The position numbers and the translations under genes were made by a program. This document shows positions 8,775-17,292 of a stretch of 64,000 bases of DNA, piece after piece. The DNA lies in assembly GCF_013031355.1 (NCBI RefSeq), contig NZ_WPZO01000014.1, positions 1 to 64,000 of the forward strand, in the 5' to 3' direction. The notes beneath the pieces are model-generated. The model had not been told where the DNA came from. It saw only the letters and a program-made list of their open reading frames with translations, and ran no database searches. Source of the stretch: Ruegeria arenilitoris. Lineage in GTDB: Bacteria; Pseudomonadota; Alphaproteobacteria; Rhodobacterales; Rhodobacteraceae. Numbering within the stretch: the first letter of the stretch is position 1; the number at the start of each line of letters is the position of its first letter.

Positions 8775-9739
8775 ATCTCCATCTCATAGTGTTGCACGCC
8801 GGGAGTCAGTGTTTGACCCGCTTCGATCAGCTCAATCTCACGCCGCAGAATGTCCAGCGGTCCGATCATGCGGGTGCTGCCGCGCCCGTTTTCTAAGGCC
8901 GACGCCAATACCCGGCGATCCTGTTCCAGCGCGACGCGAAACATCGGCTTGAAAAACAGCGCTTTGAGATGACCCAAACCATGTTGGCGCGGGGCGCTGA
9001 GCCAGCCAATGCCTTCGACCGTTTCCGCATCTGTCTGCCGAAGATGGAACGTGGTGGCCAGAACCATTCCCCGAGGTCCCCAATATTCCAGCTCGGCAAT
9101 TCCCGGACGGCGGTAGCGGCCCACGCCTTTGGTACGGGAACCGTCCAGCAAGGCGCTGACCAGGCCATGCTGGCGCTCTTCCCCGGTATAGACGGCCTCG
9201 ACCCAATCCGGGCCGCGTGTCACCTCGACCTGAACCCGGTAACGTTTGGCAGAGAGGCCGCGCAACAGGCCCTTGTGCGTGTAATGGGTATGGGTTGCAT
9301 CAAGGATGTTCTCGGCTACGTCGACTAGGGTCGAGCGCGTTGTGCTTTTGACGACCTGCGAAACGATGTCCTGCCCTTGCAGTGGATGAATAACGGGCGG
9401 GGCAGGGGGTTGCCCGCTGGACAGGAAAATCCCACCTTCTGCTTCCAGAACCCGGTAGCGCGGGACGCGGCAGCGGGGCAGGGCCTCGACTGTTCCAGGC
9501 ATGTCGACACATGTGCCATCGCCCGAAAAGCGCCAGCCGTGATAGGGGCATTCGATAGTATCACCCACCACGCGGCCGTCCGACAGCGGCACCAATCGAT
9601 GGGGGCATTGGTCGTGCAGCGCAGAGACGCCTGTTCCGTTTCGGAAAAGCGCAACGGGTTTACCGCCAAATCGCACACGGATCGGTTTGCGGCGCAGGTC
9701 ACGGGACCGGGCGACAGCGTGCCATAGGTCAGCAGTCAT
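8771..9739 (-). CDS. Rieske [2Fe-2S] non-heme iron oxygenase
   Basis: 322 residues. The N-terminal Rieske domain has C45-x-H47 (QCPHRL) and C64-x2-H67 (ECPYHGW), which bind the 2Fe-2S cluster. Residues 140-155 (VAENILDATHTHYTH) give the catalytic-domain histidines expected for the mononuclear iron of a vanillate demethylase/PaO-type monooxygenase. No reductase is encoded nearby, so it would need a shared reductase. It is the last gene of a six-gene operon, its ATG overlapping the previous stop by four bases. It probably hydroxylates, desaturates or demethylates a pathway intermediate. The substrate cannot be read from the sequence. Confidence 0.85.
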   Translation of the reverse strand: MTADLWHAVARSRDLRRKPIRVRFGGKPVALFRNGTGVSALHDQCPHRLVPLSDGRVVGDTIECPYHGWRFSGDGTCVDMPGTVEALPRCRVPRYRVLEAEGGIFLSSGQPPAPPVIHPLQGQDIVSQVVKSTTRSTLVDVAENILDATHTHYTHKGLLRGLSAKRYRVQVEVTRGPDWVEAVYTGEERQHGLVSALLDGSRTKGVGRYRRPGIAELEYWGPRGMVLATTFHLRQTDAETVEGIGWLSAPRQHGLGHLKALFFKPMFRVALEQDRRVLASALENGRGSTRMIGPLDILRREIELIEAGQTLTPGVQHYEMEI

Positions 9740-10830
9740 AGTTCGAACCTTTGCAGAAGGGGGACGCCGATGCCTGACAACACGGTTGAAATCGCGCGTA
9801 AGGCCATTCTTTGTCGTAGGGGCAGATGCCGGGCGTAGACGGCGCTGTATTCTATGGCCGGCACGGCCCCCCGATGACGTTTGAACCCCGCCGCGCCAGC
9901 GCTCATGTTGAACAGCAGACCGTTTTCCAATGCCGCTTGCTGTGCGAGCGCTGTTATCAACCGATATAGCCCATCCTTTTGCGGGCGGCTTGTGTCGTAG
10001 CCCAAAAGCGGTTGTGTCAGGGTGTGCCCGATCTGAAACCGCCCACCAAACGCCGCAAGCTCTCCGTCTTCACCGCGCAACCCCTCCAGCTCAATCAACC
10101 CGCGTTGGTGCATTTCAGCGATGAAAGTCGGAGTGTATTGCGGGTTCAGCGGGGTGTATTTTTCCAGATAAAGCAAACGATAAAGCGCGGAGCAGCGGGC
10201 ATAGTCGCGCGGCTCAAAGGCCTCGTTGGCAATCAATTCATACGGCGTTCTTCGCAGCAGTCGCCGATCGTTTTTCATGTCTTTTTGCGGCTTTGGAGCT
10301 ATGCGGCCATCAAACAGGTAGACCTGCCGTGACGGTAACAGATGGAAACCGTCGGCCCGGAAGGCACTCAGCGTAGACGCGTCCGCATAGGTATTGAGCG
10401 AGCGCAGGATGATCGCGTGGTCCGGAAATCGTGCCGTCAAGTTGTCGCGCAATGCGGCGGCTGTGGGGCGATCGATCTGCGGTGCCGGGTTGGTGGAAAA
10501 AAGCCAATTGTTCACCTGCACCGCGCGATCCAGCCCCGTGGCCCGAACGAAAGGTGATGCGGAGTGGATCAGCCCGATCAACGCCTGCCGCAACAGCGGG
10601 CGACTGACAAAGTTGCGGGTCTCTTCGATGGCATAGTTGATGTAGCCCGTCACCGGATCACAGATGTAGCAATTGCCTCGCAGCCCGCCATCGTTCACCG
10701 TCATCGGGACGCTCAGCCCGCCGATATCCAACTGCTCAACCCGTGTGGACAGGTTTGCAATCAGTGCTTCGGAACGGTGTCGGGCAAAGAGGTCGACAAA
10801 CTGCGCAACAGGGGCGGGGCTGTCCATCAT
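9736..10830 (-). CDS. GNAT/FemAB-like N-acyltransferase-fold protein
   Basis: 364 residues. It starts with an ATG whose bases overlap the TGA of the adenylating enzyme gene, and its own stop overlaps the Rieske gene start, so translation is probably coupled on both sides. The C-terminal half (about 180-340) fits a double-GNAT arrangement of the FemAB/Acetyltransf_6 kind (LLYLEKYTPLNPQYTP; then an F-N-x-S-A-G-A-A-G-F-K-R motif near 320 resembling the acceptor-binding end of such proteins). I infer transfer of an acyl or aminoacyl group to an amine. The family call is from pattern only and the donor is unknown. Confidence 0.6.
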   Translation of the reverse strand: MMDSPAPVAQFVDLFARHRSEALIANLSTRVEQLDIGGLSVPMTVNDGGLRGNCYICDPVTGYINYAIEETRNFVSRPLLRQALIGLIHSASPFVRATGLDRAVQVNNWLFSTNPAPQIDRPTAAALRDNLTARFPDHAIILRSLNTYADASTLSAFRADGFHLLPSRQVYLFDGRIAPKPQKDMKNDRRLLRRTPYELIANEAFEPRDYARCSALYRLLYLEKYTPLNPQYTPTFIAEMHQRGLIELEGLRGEDGELAAFGGRFQIGHTLTQPLLGYDTSRPQKDGLYRLITALAQQAALENGLLFNMSAGAAGFKRHRGAVPAIEYSAVYARHLPLRQRMALRAISTVLSGIGVPLLQRFEL

Positions 10831-12095
10831 GCGCCGCCATCCGGTGCAAAGCAGCGTTCGACCCGCCTGAGTTTCCGCGTCACGTTCAGCGTCAGCGGTT
10901 TGCGTGCCAATGTGACCTCTGCCCGAAGACCGCGACGCGTCAGCAGGGTTTCAAGCTGGTGTTTGGCGCGATCTGCCGCTTCTGAGGGCAAGTCCGGCAG
11001 CAGCGTCAGGACGATGTCCTGTGCGCCCGTCTGAACGATCCTGAAATCTGTAATCCGCGGGTCTGCTGTCAGCAAAGCATTACGCAGTACGTCCGGAGTG
11101 ATGAGTTGCCGCCCAGATTGGCCCAGCAGGTGAAAACAATCGTCCATGCGCCCGACCACCTCCTCCACCGCTTGCAAGGGTGACCCGCAGGGGCAGGGTT
11201 CAGGCGCAAGCCTGAGAAGGTCGTTCATCCGGTAGCGGGCAAGGATCTGCGTGTCCCTTCGGAAGGATGAAATCAATGGTGTGACAAGCCCGTCCTCCGC
11301 CGGTTCGAACTCAAAATGAATCGAGTCTTCGGCCAGATGCAGACACCCATGGCGGCAGGTCACGCCCAGCAGCCCCTCGGTGGCCATGTAGATTTGCTCC
11401 AACGGTGCCCCATAGGCTGTTTCGATCACCGGTCGGTCCACCGGATCAAGCGTTTCCGCCGCCGAGAAAACACGGGCCGGCTGCACCCGAAAACCCTGTT
11501 CTGCCATGTGGCGAAGCACTTTCGGCGGGGCGACGATCACCGAGGGGTCGAAGGCTTCCAGCGCGCCCCGCCATGTGTCCGGGCCGACCGAAAGATCGAA
11601 GAACCGCAACTGGATTTGCCGGAACTGGTTGGCGCTGTCATACAGCCCGGTTCCTTGCGGCAGGATGATCGCCACCCGCTGCCGGTGCCAAAGAAGATCG
11701 GCAATGGTTTTTGCCAGGATGGTCCCCAGCCAACGGAACCGCTCCGCGTCCGAGATGACAAAGAAACCGCGGTTTCCACTGGTTCCGGTGCTGGCACCCA
11801 CGGTGAGCGAACCGACGCGAAAATCATGCTCCATCGCGTTGCGGACTTGCTCGGCCGTCACGCCGGGCACGTTGTAGCTTGCGAAATCGGCCAAAAGCCG
11901 GGCCTTGTCCATCACAGGCAGATCCTGCAACCGGTCCGGCGCATTGGAGTAGGCGCGCACGTGTGGCACCGACTGCCTGAGCCATCGCGCAAGCGCGCGG
12001 GTCTGCAGCTGTTCGAACCGTGCGCGCGAAAGCCCCGCCTTTGAAAGGCGGCATGTCGTGACAAAGCTTATGGGTGCCTGAAACCGGGCGCTCAA
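10827..12095 (-). CDS. adenylate-forming enzyme, F390 synthetase/PaaK-like
   Basis: 422 residues, the length of phenylacetate-CoA ligase/coenzyme F390 synthetase relatives. The ATP-binding loop is STGTSGNRG at 102-110. The A5-like aromatic/Thr-Glu motif is IYMATEG, and the C-terminal hinge region is GRMDDCF. The C-terminal subdomain ends with a lysine/arginine-rich segment (NVTRKLRRVERCF) where the catalytic lysine is expected. These enzymes activate a carboxylic acid as acyl-AMP and pass it to CoA or another acceptor. It is fourth in the six-gene operon and overlaps both neighbours by four bases. Which acid is activated cannot be told. The next gene, GNAT-like, is a natural acceptor step. 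Confidence 0.78.
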   Translation of the reverse strand: MSARFQAPISFVTTCRLSKAGLSRARFEQLQTRALARWLRQSVPHVRAYSNAPDRLQDLPVMDKARLLADFASYNVPGVTAEQVRNAMEHDFRVGSLTVGASTGTSGNRGFFVISDAERFRWLGTILAKTIADLLWHRQRVAIILPQGTGLYDSANQFRQIQLRFFDLSVGPDTWRGALEAFDPSVIVAPPKVLRHMAEQGFRVQPARVFSAAETLDPVDRPVIETAYGAPLEQIYMATEGLLGVTCRHGCLHLAEDSIHFEFEPAEDGLVTPLISSFRRDTQILARYRMNDLLRLAPEPCPCGSPLQAVEEVVGRMDDCFHLLGQSGRQLITPDVLRNALLTADPRITDFRIVQTGAQDIVLTLLPDLPSEAADRAKHQLETLLTRRGLRAEVTLARKPLTLNVTRKLRRVERCFAPDGGA

Positions 12096-12916
12096 AGATA
12101 GGCCCCTTCTTCGACGTCAAAGAGAGAGGGTGCATCATCGTGGCACAGCATGACGCGGCCCCCGGAATTGCGAAACGCTTGGACATGATCGGTGCTGCGC
12201 CGCATGGCATCGTAATCGTCGGAAAGGAGGCGAGGCATCAGGCAGGGCCGCGCGGCCCGGGGCAAGGCATCGATCACCCATTGCGTATCCGTCGCGTAAA
12301 GCAGCGGTTCCTTCAATTGCGGGAACAACAGCCCGAAATGACCCGCTGCGTGGCCGGGCAGGGGTACCGACAAAACACTGCCATCCCCAAAGAGGTCATA
12401 ACCGTCCGGCAGGTGCTGAACGCCCTGGCGGGGCCTGTCTTCCACTGGCGTCAGGCGAGTGGCAAAATCATCCGGAAGCAGTTCCGCAAAAACCCCGTGC
12501 CGGATGTTCTGAAAATTCCCGTTGCGTTGAAGACTTGCCCAAGCCGCCCTGCTGCACATGAATTGCGCGTTCGGAAATTCCGACAGGCCAGAGACATGAT
12601 CGGCGTGAAAATGGGTGACAATGACCGTGGTGATATCCCGGGGGGCAAGACCAAAGCGGCTCAGGAACGGCTGCGGCTGCGCATCGTCGTTCAGCTTGGG
12701 CGCGAACGCGCGCCCATAAGCGCGCAGCCATCGGCTCCGCCCCGGTCCTTGGACGCTGTGGACGGTGTAGCCGGTATCGATCAGAACCGGCCCTGCATCA
12801 GGATGCACGAAGACCCCATAGCGCACCTTTAACCAGCGCTTCCGCCACACGCCGTTCCGCAAGATGAACCTTTCGCGTGTACTGATCCAGGCGCTGTTGG
12901 CAAAAACCGGTGTCAT
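12092..12916 (-). CDS. MBL-fold metallo-hydrolase
   Basis: 274 residues with the metallo-beta-lactamase zinc motif THFHADH at 101-107 and later D and H residues in the expected spacing (LPGHAAGHFG, then ATDTQW). Relatives include N-acyl-homoserine lactonases, glyoxalase II and polyketide-releasing thioesterases. In an operon with a ketosynthase and an acyl-activating enzyme, a role in thioester or lactone hydrolysis is reasonable but is inference. Its ATG overlaps the stop of the SDR gene and its stop overlaps the next start. No signal peptide is seen, so it acts in the cytoplasm. Confidence 0.85.
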   Translation of the reverse strand: MTPVFANSAWISTRERFILRNGVWRKRWLKVRYGVFVHPDAGPVLIDTGYTVHSVQGPGRSRWLRAYGRAFAPKLNDDAQPQPFLSRFGLAPRDITTVIVTHFHADHVSGLSEFPNAQFMCSRAAWASLQRNGNFQNIRHGVFAELLPDDFATRLTPVEDRPRQGVQHLPDGYDLFGDGSVLSVPLPGHAAGHFGLLFPQLKEPLLYATDTQWVIDALPRAARPCLMPRLLSDDYDAMRRSTDHVQAFRNSGGRVMLCHDDAPSLFDVEEGAYL

Positions 12917-13887
12917 GTCGCTTCTCCTTCTGCGAAGGTTCGCTCAAGCCCCTCGGAAAAGGATACCCTTGGTGTCCAGCCCAGTTCGTTTTGAGCGCGC
13001 GCGATATTGAGGCTTTGTTCAAACGCAAAAAGGCCCAGAGCGTATCGGGTGACCGCAGGTTCGGGTTGGCCGGGTCGCAACAGGGCGACAGCTTCGGCTG
13101 CACGGGCTGCGATCAATGCCGGTGCCAGCGGCATGTCACGCCACCGCGGTGCGATCCCGGCCCGCTTGCACACCTGTTCGACAATGTCATGGATCGGGAT
13201 CACTTCGCCCCCGGAAATATTGAAAACCCGTTGCTCAACCGAAGGCCCGGCATGAAGGGCGGCTAACACGGCCTCGACCACGTCATCCACGAAGGTCAGG
13301 TCAATCCGAGCCCGCCCGCCGCGAAACCGGGGCAGCGCGCGCGCTTTGGCAGAGCTCAGCAACCGGGGCAAAAGCGAGATGTCACCGGGCCCATAGATGC
13401 CACGCGGTCGCAAAATGATCGGGCCGACCTCTTTGGCGGCCGACACAAGGTTCTCGGCCGCAATCTTGCTTGCGGCGTACGCTGTAAACGGCCGGGGCAG
13501 AACCGCGTCTTCGCTCATGTCCAACTGATCGTTCAGAGCGAAATACACCGAGGGGCTGGAAATAAAGACGACCCGCCTGACGCCGCGTGTGCGTGCGAAC
13601 TCCAGGACGGCCTGCGTGCCTGCCACATTTGCTCTGTGAAACGCCCGGGGTGGGCCGAACGGCGCGGACAATCCGGCGCAGTGAACAATCGCTGAAACAT
13701 CATCAGGTATCCGGGCGTCGGGTGCCGGGTCGGGCAAGGACCAGCATACCGTGCGCAACCCTTGGTCCTCGAGTGCCGCAAGACGCCCGGTGTCACGCCC
13801 CTGACCAATGCCCCGCGCGTCCAACCGGCGCAGAACGGCACCGCCCAAAAAGCCGGTGGCCCCGGTGACAAGAGCGCGCCCCTCCAT
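12913..13887 (-). CDS. NAD(P)-dependent epimerase/dehydratase, extended SDR (OleD/3-beta-HSD-like)
   Basis: 324 residues of the extended short-chain dehydrogenase family. The nucleotide-binding motif TGATGFLGG is at residues 8-16 and the catalytic Y137-x3-K141 lies in FTAYAASK, preceded by the FISSPSVY serine strand. The sequence resembles 3-beta-hydroxysteroid dehydrogenase-type and OleD-type enzymes, which reduce or oxidise a beta-keto/beta-hydroxy acid. Directly downstream of a KASIII-type ketosynthase, with one base between the genes, reduction of the condensation product is the natural reading. The family is clear and the substrate is inferred. Confidence 0.85.
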   Translation of the reverse strand: MEGRALVTGATGFLGGAVLRRLDARGIGQGRDTGRLAALEDQGLRTVCWSLPDPAPDARIPDDVSAIVHCAGLSAPFGPPRAFHRANVAGTQAVLEFARTRGVRRVVFISSPSVYFALNDQLDMSEDAVLPRPFTAYAASKIAAENLVSAAKEVGPIILRPRGIYGPGDISLLPRLLSSAKARALPRFRGGRARIDLTFVDDVVEAVLAALHAGPSVEQRVFNISGGEVIPIHDIVEQVCKRAGIAPRWRDMPLAPALIAARAAEAVALLRPGQPEPAVTRYALGLFAFEQSLNIARAQNELGWTPRVSFSEGLERTFAEGEAT

Positions 13888-13888
13888 G

Positions 13889-14875
13889 TCAGATCACCAG
13901 CGCGGCGCCGCCAAAGCTGACGCCGGCGGAGGTTCCAAGCATCAGCACCCTGCTGCCCTCTGCCAACAGGCCCTTCTCTCGGGCGATATCGAGCGCAAAG
14001 GGAATGGAGGCCGCAATTTGGTTTCCATAGTCTTCGACAATGCGCACAACCCGATCCCGGTCGAAACCGGTTTGTCGGATCATGTGATCCAGCCCCGCCG
14101 GACTGGCCTGATGGGGGATCACCAGATCGACATCGGACCGGGCCCAGCCTGCCTGCTTGAGCAGGTCACCCATAAAGGTGTTGAAATGCTGCGATGTCAG
14201 CCGGAACAACTCTTTTCCGTTCATACCGAACTTGGCATTGGCGACAAACGCTTGGTGATCGGTTTCAAAATCGAACCGGGTGCCACCGGCACCGATGTGG
14301 CAGGCCTCGTAGGCCGAGGGAAAACTGCGGAGCCGAATTGCCTTTATCTCACTTGGCGCGCCGTCACCGGACGGCCCCAAAACCACCGCCGCCGCGCCGT
14401 CTCCGAAAAGGGCTGCGACCTCTGGTTGATCATCCCATGGCAGCGCGCGCGAGGCGATTTCCGACGAAATAACCAGCGCCCGCTTTGCGGCGCCGCCTTC
14501 GATCATCCGTGCCGCCGCCTCCAGCGCGCTGACAAAGCTGAGGCAAGTGCTGTTGATGTCAAAAGCTGCGGCGGTTCCATCAGTTATCCCCAATTCCCGC
14601 ATGATCAGCGGTGCGGTTGAGGGGATAGGCTGAAATGGCACGGACGACCCCGAAATCACCAGATCGATATCACCAACGGACAGTCCGGCATTTTCAAGCG
14701 CCGCAAGACCAGCGGCCTTTGCCAGATCGATCTGATCCTCATCGCGACAGACAAACCGCCGCTTCACGCCGGTAGAAGAAACGCGATCTACCAATCCCAA
14801 ATCGAAATCTATTGCGCTGCTTTGCAGTGACTGTGTCGGCAGGGACCGACCGGTTCCGAGAACGGAAACTTTCAT
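13889..14875 (-). CDS. 3-oxoacyl-ACP synthase III family ketosynthase (KASIII/OleA-like)
   Basis: 328 residues with the complete thiolase-fold Cys-His-Asn triad: C111 in DINSTCLSF, H255 in VIPHQAS and N285 in EDYGNQIAAS. Such enzymes join an acyl-CoA primer to malonyl-ACP (FabH) or to a second acyl-CoA (OleA type). This gene lies away from any fatty acid synthesis genes and heads a six-gene operon, so it is probably a dedicated ketosynthase, not the housekeeping FabH. The ATG follows AGGA by six bases. The 284-base upstream region up to the tRNA gene should hold the operon promoter. Confidence 0.85.
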   Translation of the reverse strand: MKVSVLGTGRSLPTQSLQSSAIDFDLGLVDRVSSTGVKRRFVCRDEDQIDLAKAAGLAALENAGLSVGDIDLVISGSSVPFQPIPSTAPLIMRELGITDGTAAAFDINSTCLSFVSALEAAARMIEGGAAKRALVISSEIASRALPWDDQPEVAALFGDGAAAVVLGPSGDGAPSEIKAIRLRSFPSAYEACHIGAGGTRFDFETDHQAFVANAKFGMNGKELFRLTSQHFNTFMGDLLKQAGWARSDVDLVIPHQASPAGLDHMIRQTGFDRDRVVRIVEDYGNQIAASIPFALDIAREKGLLAEGSRVLMLGTSAGVSFGGAALVI

Positions 14876-15159
14876 ACTGGTTCCTACGGTTGAGCCTTGA
14901 TCATATAGCTCGGCCGCGCGGTTTAAGAAATGGAGTTATTCCCCACCTGTATTCGCTATATCCCCAACCGTTGCGCCCTCTGACGTTGGCTCGTGCCCGT
15001 CGGAGCTCGCGTTTTTGAGTTGGTTCTGGCTTGACCGGAGAAAGCAAAGCCTAGACATCACGCGGCGCGCCATGGTCGATGGTGGAACTTTAGGAACACT
15101 TTTTCGGGGTCACACTGCCTGCGTCAGGGAACAGATGGCGATCTAATCGAGGGAGGATT

Positions 15160-15235
<76 letters not shown>

Positions 15236-15379
15236 TTCCAGGTACTGCCGAAGCAGTGGACGGACGTTTATGAGACGGTGGCTGTGAGTGCAAGTCCAAA
15301 AAAATGGAAAATGCCAAAAAGTTTCCGTTCCGCGTCCGGGGGTGGGCATGAGGCGGCGAGAGGCCGCCCCTGACCGGTC

Positions 15380-15706
15380 TTAGTTTTCGTCCTCCGACGA
15401 CATGTCGGTGATATCGTCCAGCGAGACGTTATCATTGTCGTCATCATCATCGTCCAGCAGATCATCGTCCAGTTCGACATCGACATTGTCGTCATCGTCC
15501 AGAACCAGATCCTCATCCGAAGCGTCTTTACGCGCTTTGGCCGAGGCGGCATCTTCCGCATCTGCGGCGATCATCCGGCTTTTGCCGGTCTCAAGCTCCA
15601 CGATCTCGCCAGTGTAGGGGCTGATGATCGGGTCCTTGTTCAGGTCGTAAAACCGCTTGCCGGTTGTCGGGCAAACGCGCTTTACGCCCCATTCTTCCTT
15701 GGGCAT
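15380..15706 (-). CDS. TIGR02300 family protein (FYDLN acid)
   Basis: 108 residues. The N-terminus WGVKRVCPTTGKRFYDLNKDPIISPYTG carries the FYDLN motif (residues 19-23) that names this alphaproteobacterial family. It has one cysteine in a short zinc-ribbon-like context, and the C-terminal half is an acidic, mostly aspartate tail from about residue 62. The function is unknown. The acidic tail suggests a protein that binds a basic partner. Position next to tRNA-Ala is typical of the group as I know it. Confidence 0.9.
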   Translation of the reverse strand: MPKEEWGVKRVCPTTGKRFYDLNKDPIISPYTGEIVELETGKSRMIAADAEDAASAKARKDASDEDLVLDDDDNVDVELDDDLLDDDDDDNDNVSLDDITDMSSEDEN

Positions 15707-15806
15707 GTCAAATCCCCTTGATATCAGGTGAGTCGTAATAATGATTCAGGTCACGTGCCACATGCAGCGGGCACTGTCAAAGCCTTTGAGCAGGAGAAAC
15801 AGGCAT

Positions 15807-16502
15807 ATGGGAGATCACGCACTGCCCGGGACGCCGCCGGTGCCGCTGACGTTGCGCAAATCGGCGCGGGCGCGGCGGATCAGCCTGCGGATTTCCCAAC
15901 TGGATGGGCGGGTTACGCTGACCTACCCGCAGGGTGTGCCCGAGACTGAGGCGCTGAGTTTTGCCCGCACCAAGGAAGAGTGGATACGTCAGCACTTGCA
16001 GGATCGCCCCGATCCGGCCGTTGTGCAGTTCGGTCAGACCATCCCCATCGAAGGCGTAGAACGGCGAATCGTTCCTGCGAAAGGCCGTCGGGTTCTGTTG
16101 CAGGGCGATGAGATTGCCGTGCCCACTGGGGCCGAGGCGCGGCGTCTGGCGCGGTTTCTCAAGGAATTGGCGCGGGACCGTCTGACCGGGGCTTGTGACG
16201 ATTACGCGGCGATGCTGGGCCGGTCTTATTCCAGCCTGACCATTCGCGACACCCGCTCCCGCTGGGGGTCGTGCAGCTCGGCCGGGGGGCTGATGTTTTC
16301 CTGGCGGCTGATCCTCGCCCCGTCCGAGATTCTGCACTACGTCGCCGCGCATGAGGTGGCACATCTGGCCGAGATGAACCACTCGCCCGCCTTCTGGGCG
16401 CAGGTCGAACGCATTTTCGGTGATTACAGTGACCAGAGGCTCTGGTTGCGCGACAACGGGGCGCAGCTTCACCAGTATAGATTTGATGCCGCGGTGAGTT
16501 GA
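15807..16502 (+). CDS. YgjP-like M48-type metallopeptidase (DUF45)
   Basis: 231 residues from the ATG at 15807, preceded nine bases away by AGGAGA. The longer frame from 15741 has no such site. The zinc site is H182-E183-x2-H186 (AHEVAHL) with the third ligand H192 in the following MNHSPAFW. The upstream signature SRWGSCSS at about 151-158 is diagnostic of the YgjP/WLM-like DUF45 group. The protein is cytoplasmic, with no signal peptide. Substrates are unknown. It ends just before the palindrome that controls or precedes the GntR gene. Confidence 0.88.
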   Translation: MGDHALPGTPPVPLTLRKSARARRISLRISQLDGRVTLTYPQGVPETEALSFARTKEEWIRQHLQDRPDPAVVQFGQTIPIEGVERRIVPAKGRRVLLQGDEIAVPTGAEARRLARFLKELARDRLTGACDDYAAMLGRSYSSLTIRDTRSRWGSCSSAGGLMFSWRLILAPSEILHYVAAHEVAHLAEMNHSPAFWAQVERIFGDYSDQRLWLRDNGAQLHQYRFDAAVS

Positions 16503-16513
16503 CCTCGGGCCTG

Positions 16514-16527
16514 TTTGTGATCACAAA
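16514..16527. promoter_or_regulatory. probable GntR-family operator palindrome
   Basis: TTTGTGATCACAAA is a perfect 14-base palindrome seven bases upstream of the GntR gene ATG and 12 bases after the end of the peptidase gene. It fits the TTGT-N4-ACAA style of site bound by FCD-domain GntR repressors, so autoregulation is likely. Confidence 0.6.
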
Positions 16528-16533
16528 TTGGGA

Positions 16534-17181
16534 ATGTTGACCACACGCCCCTCCGACTCTCACGGCGCGACACATGACCGGGTGTATCGCACGCTGCGCT
16601 CTCGAATCATGCATGGCGAGATGGCGCCGGGGCAGGCGTTGACCCTGCGCGGGATCGGCAAGGAGTTCGGTGTCTCGATGACCCCCGCGCGCGAGGCCGT
16701 GCGGAGGCTGGCGGCCGAAGGGGCGTTATTTCTGTCCACGTCTGGCCGCGTTTCGACGCCCGAACTTACCAATGACCGGATCGAGGAACTGGCAGCCCTG
16801 CGGGCATTGCTTGAGGTCGAGCTGGCCAGCCGCGCCCTGCCACGGGCGCATATGGCGCTGATCGATCGGCTGCAGAGCATCAACATGAACGTGGCCGAGA
16901 TGGTCACCAAGCGCGATGCCGTCGGCTATATCCGCACAAATCTCGAGTTCCACCGCACGCTTTACCTGCGGGCGCAGGCCCCGGCGATGCTGGCGATTGC
17001 GGAAACAGTCTGGCTGCAGTTGGGCCCAACCATGCGCGCGCTTTATGGCAGGTTACGGCGGACCGATCCTCCGCATAACCACAAGCTGATCATCGCGGCG
17101 TTGCAGGCTGGGGACGAGCCGGGATTGCGGCTGGCGGTCCGATCGGATGTGACACAGGGTTTGCGGTTGCTGGTCAGCTAA
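16534..17181 (+). CDS. GntR family transcriptional regulator (FCD domain)
   Basis: 215 residues from ATG 16534. A TTG at 16528 in the same frame is the alternative, and neither has a clear ribosome-binding site, so the message may be leaderless. The winged helix occupies about 12-75 (YRTLRSRIMHGEMAPGQAL; VSMTPAREAVRRL). The all-helical FCD ligand domain follows, with the E-FHR motif LEFHRTLY. FCD regulators usually respond to small carboxylates. No obvious metabolic target lies next to it: upstream is a peptidase and downstream a lytic transglycosylase. The perfect palindrome at its start suggests self-control. Confidence 0.85.
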   Translation: MLTTRPSDSHGATHDRVYRTLRSRIMHGEMAPGQALTLRGIGKEFGVSMTPAREAVRRLAAEGALFLSTSGRVSTPELTNDRIEELAALRALLEVELASRALPRAHMALIDRLQSINMNVAEMVTKRDAVGYIRTNLEFHRTLYLRAQAPAMLAIAETVWLQLGPTMRALYGRLRRTDPPHNHKLIIAALQAGDEPGLRLAVRSDVTQGLRLLVS

Positions 17182-17292
17182 GCGGCTTGTTGCCGAAGGT
17201 CTGAAATTGCCCCTGATCGGCTTTGTCGTTGTGGCTTGAAGATTGGGTCTGGGTTACTCTGGTCCAAATCACAACAAGAGCAGATTTCAATC

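Noticed and set aside
13889-14875. Housekeeping fabH
   Set aside because: The triad is complete, but the gene heads a dedicated operon with no plsX, acpP or fab genes nearby, so a specialised ketosynthase is the better call.
14876-15159. Second RNA gene near tRNA-Ala
   Set aside because: No cloverleaf or other recognisable RNA fold was found in the 284 bases. It probably holds the promoter of the ketosynthase operon.
15402-15617. Ser-rich 71-codon plus-strand frame
   Set aside because: It is the exact complement of the aspartate-rich tail of the FYDLN protein; poly-Ser arises from antisense GAC/GAT repeats.
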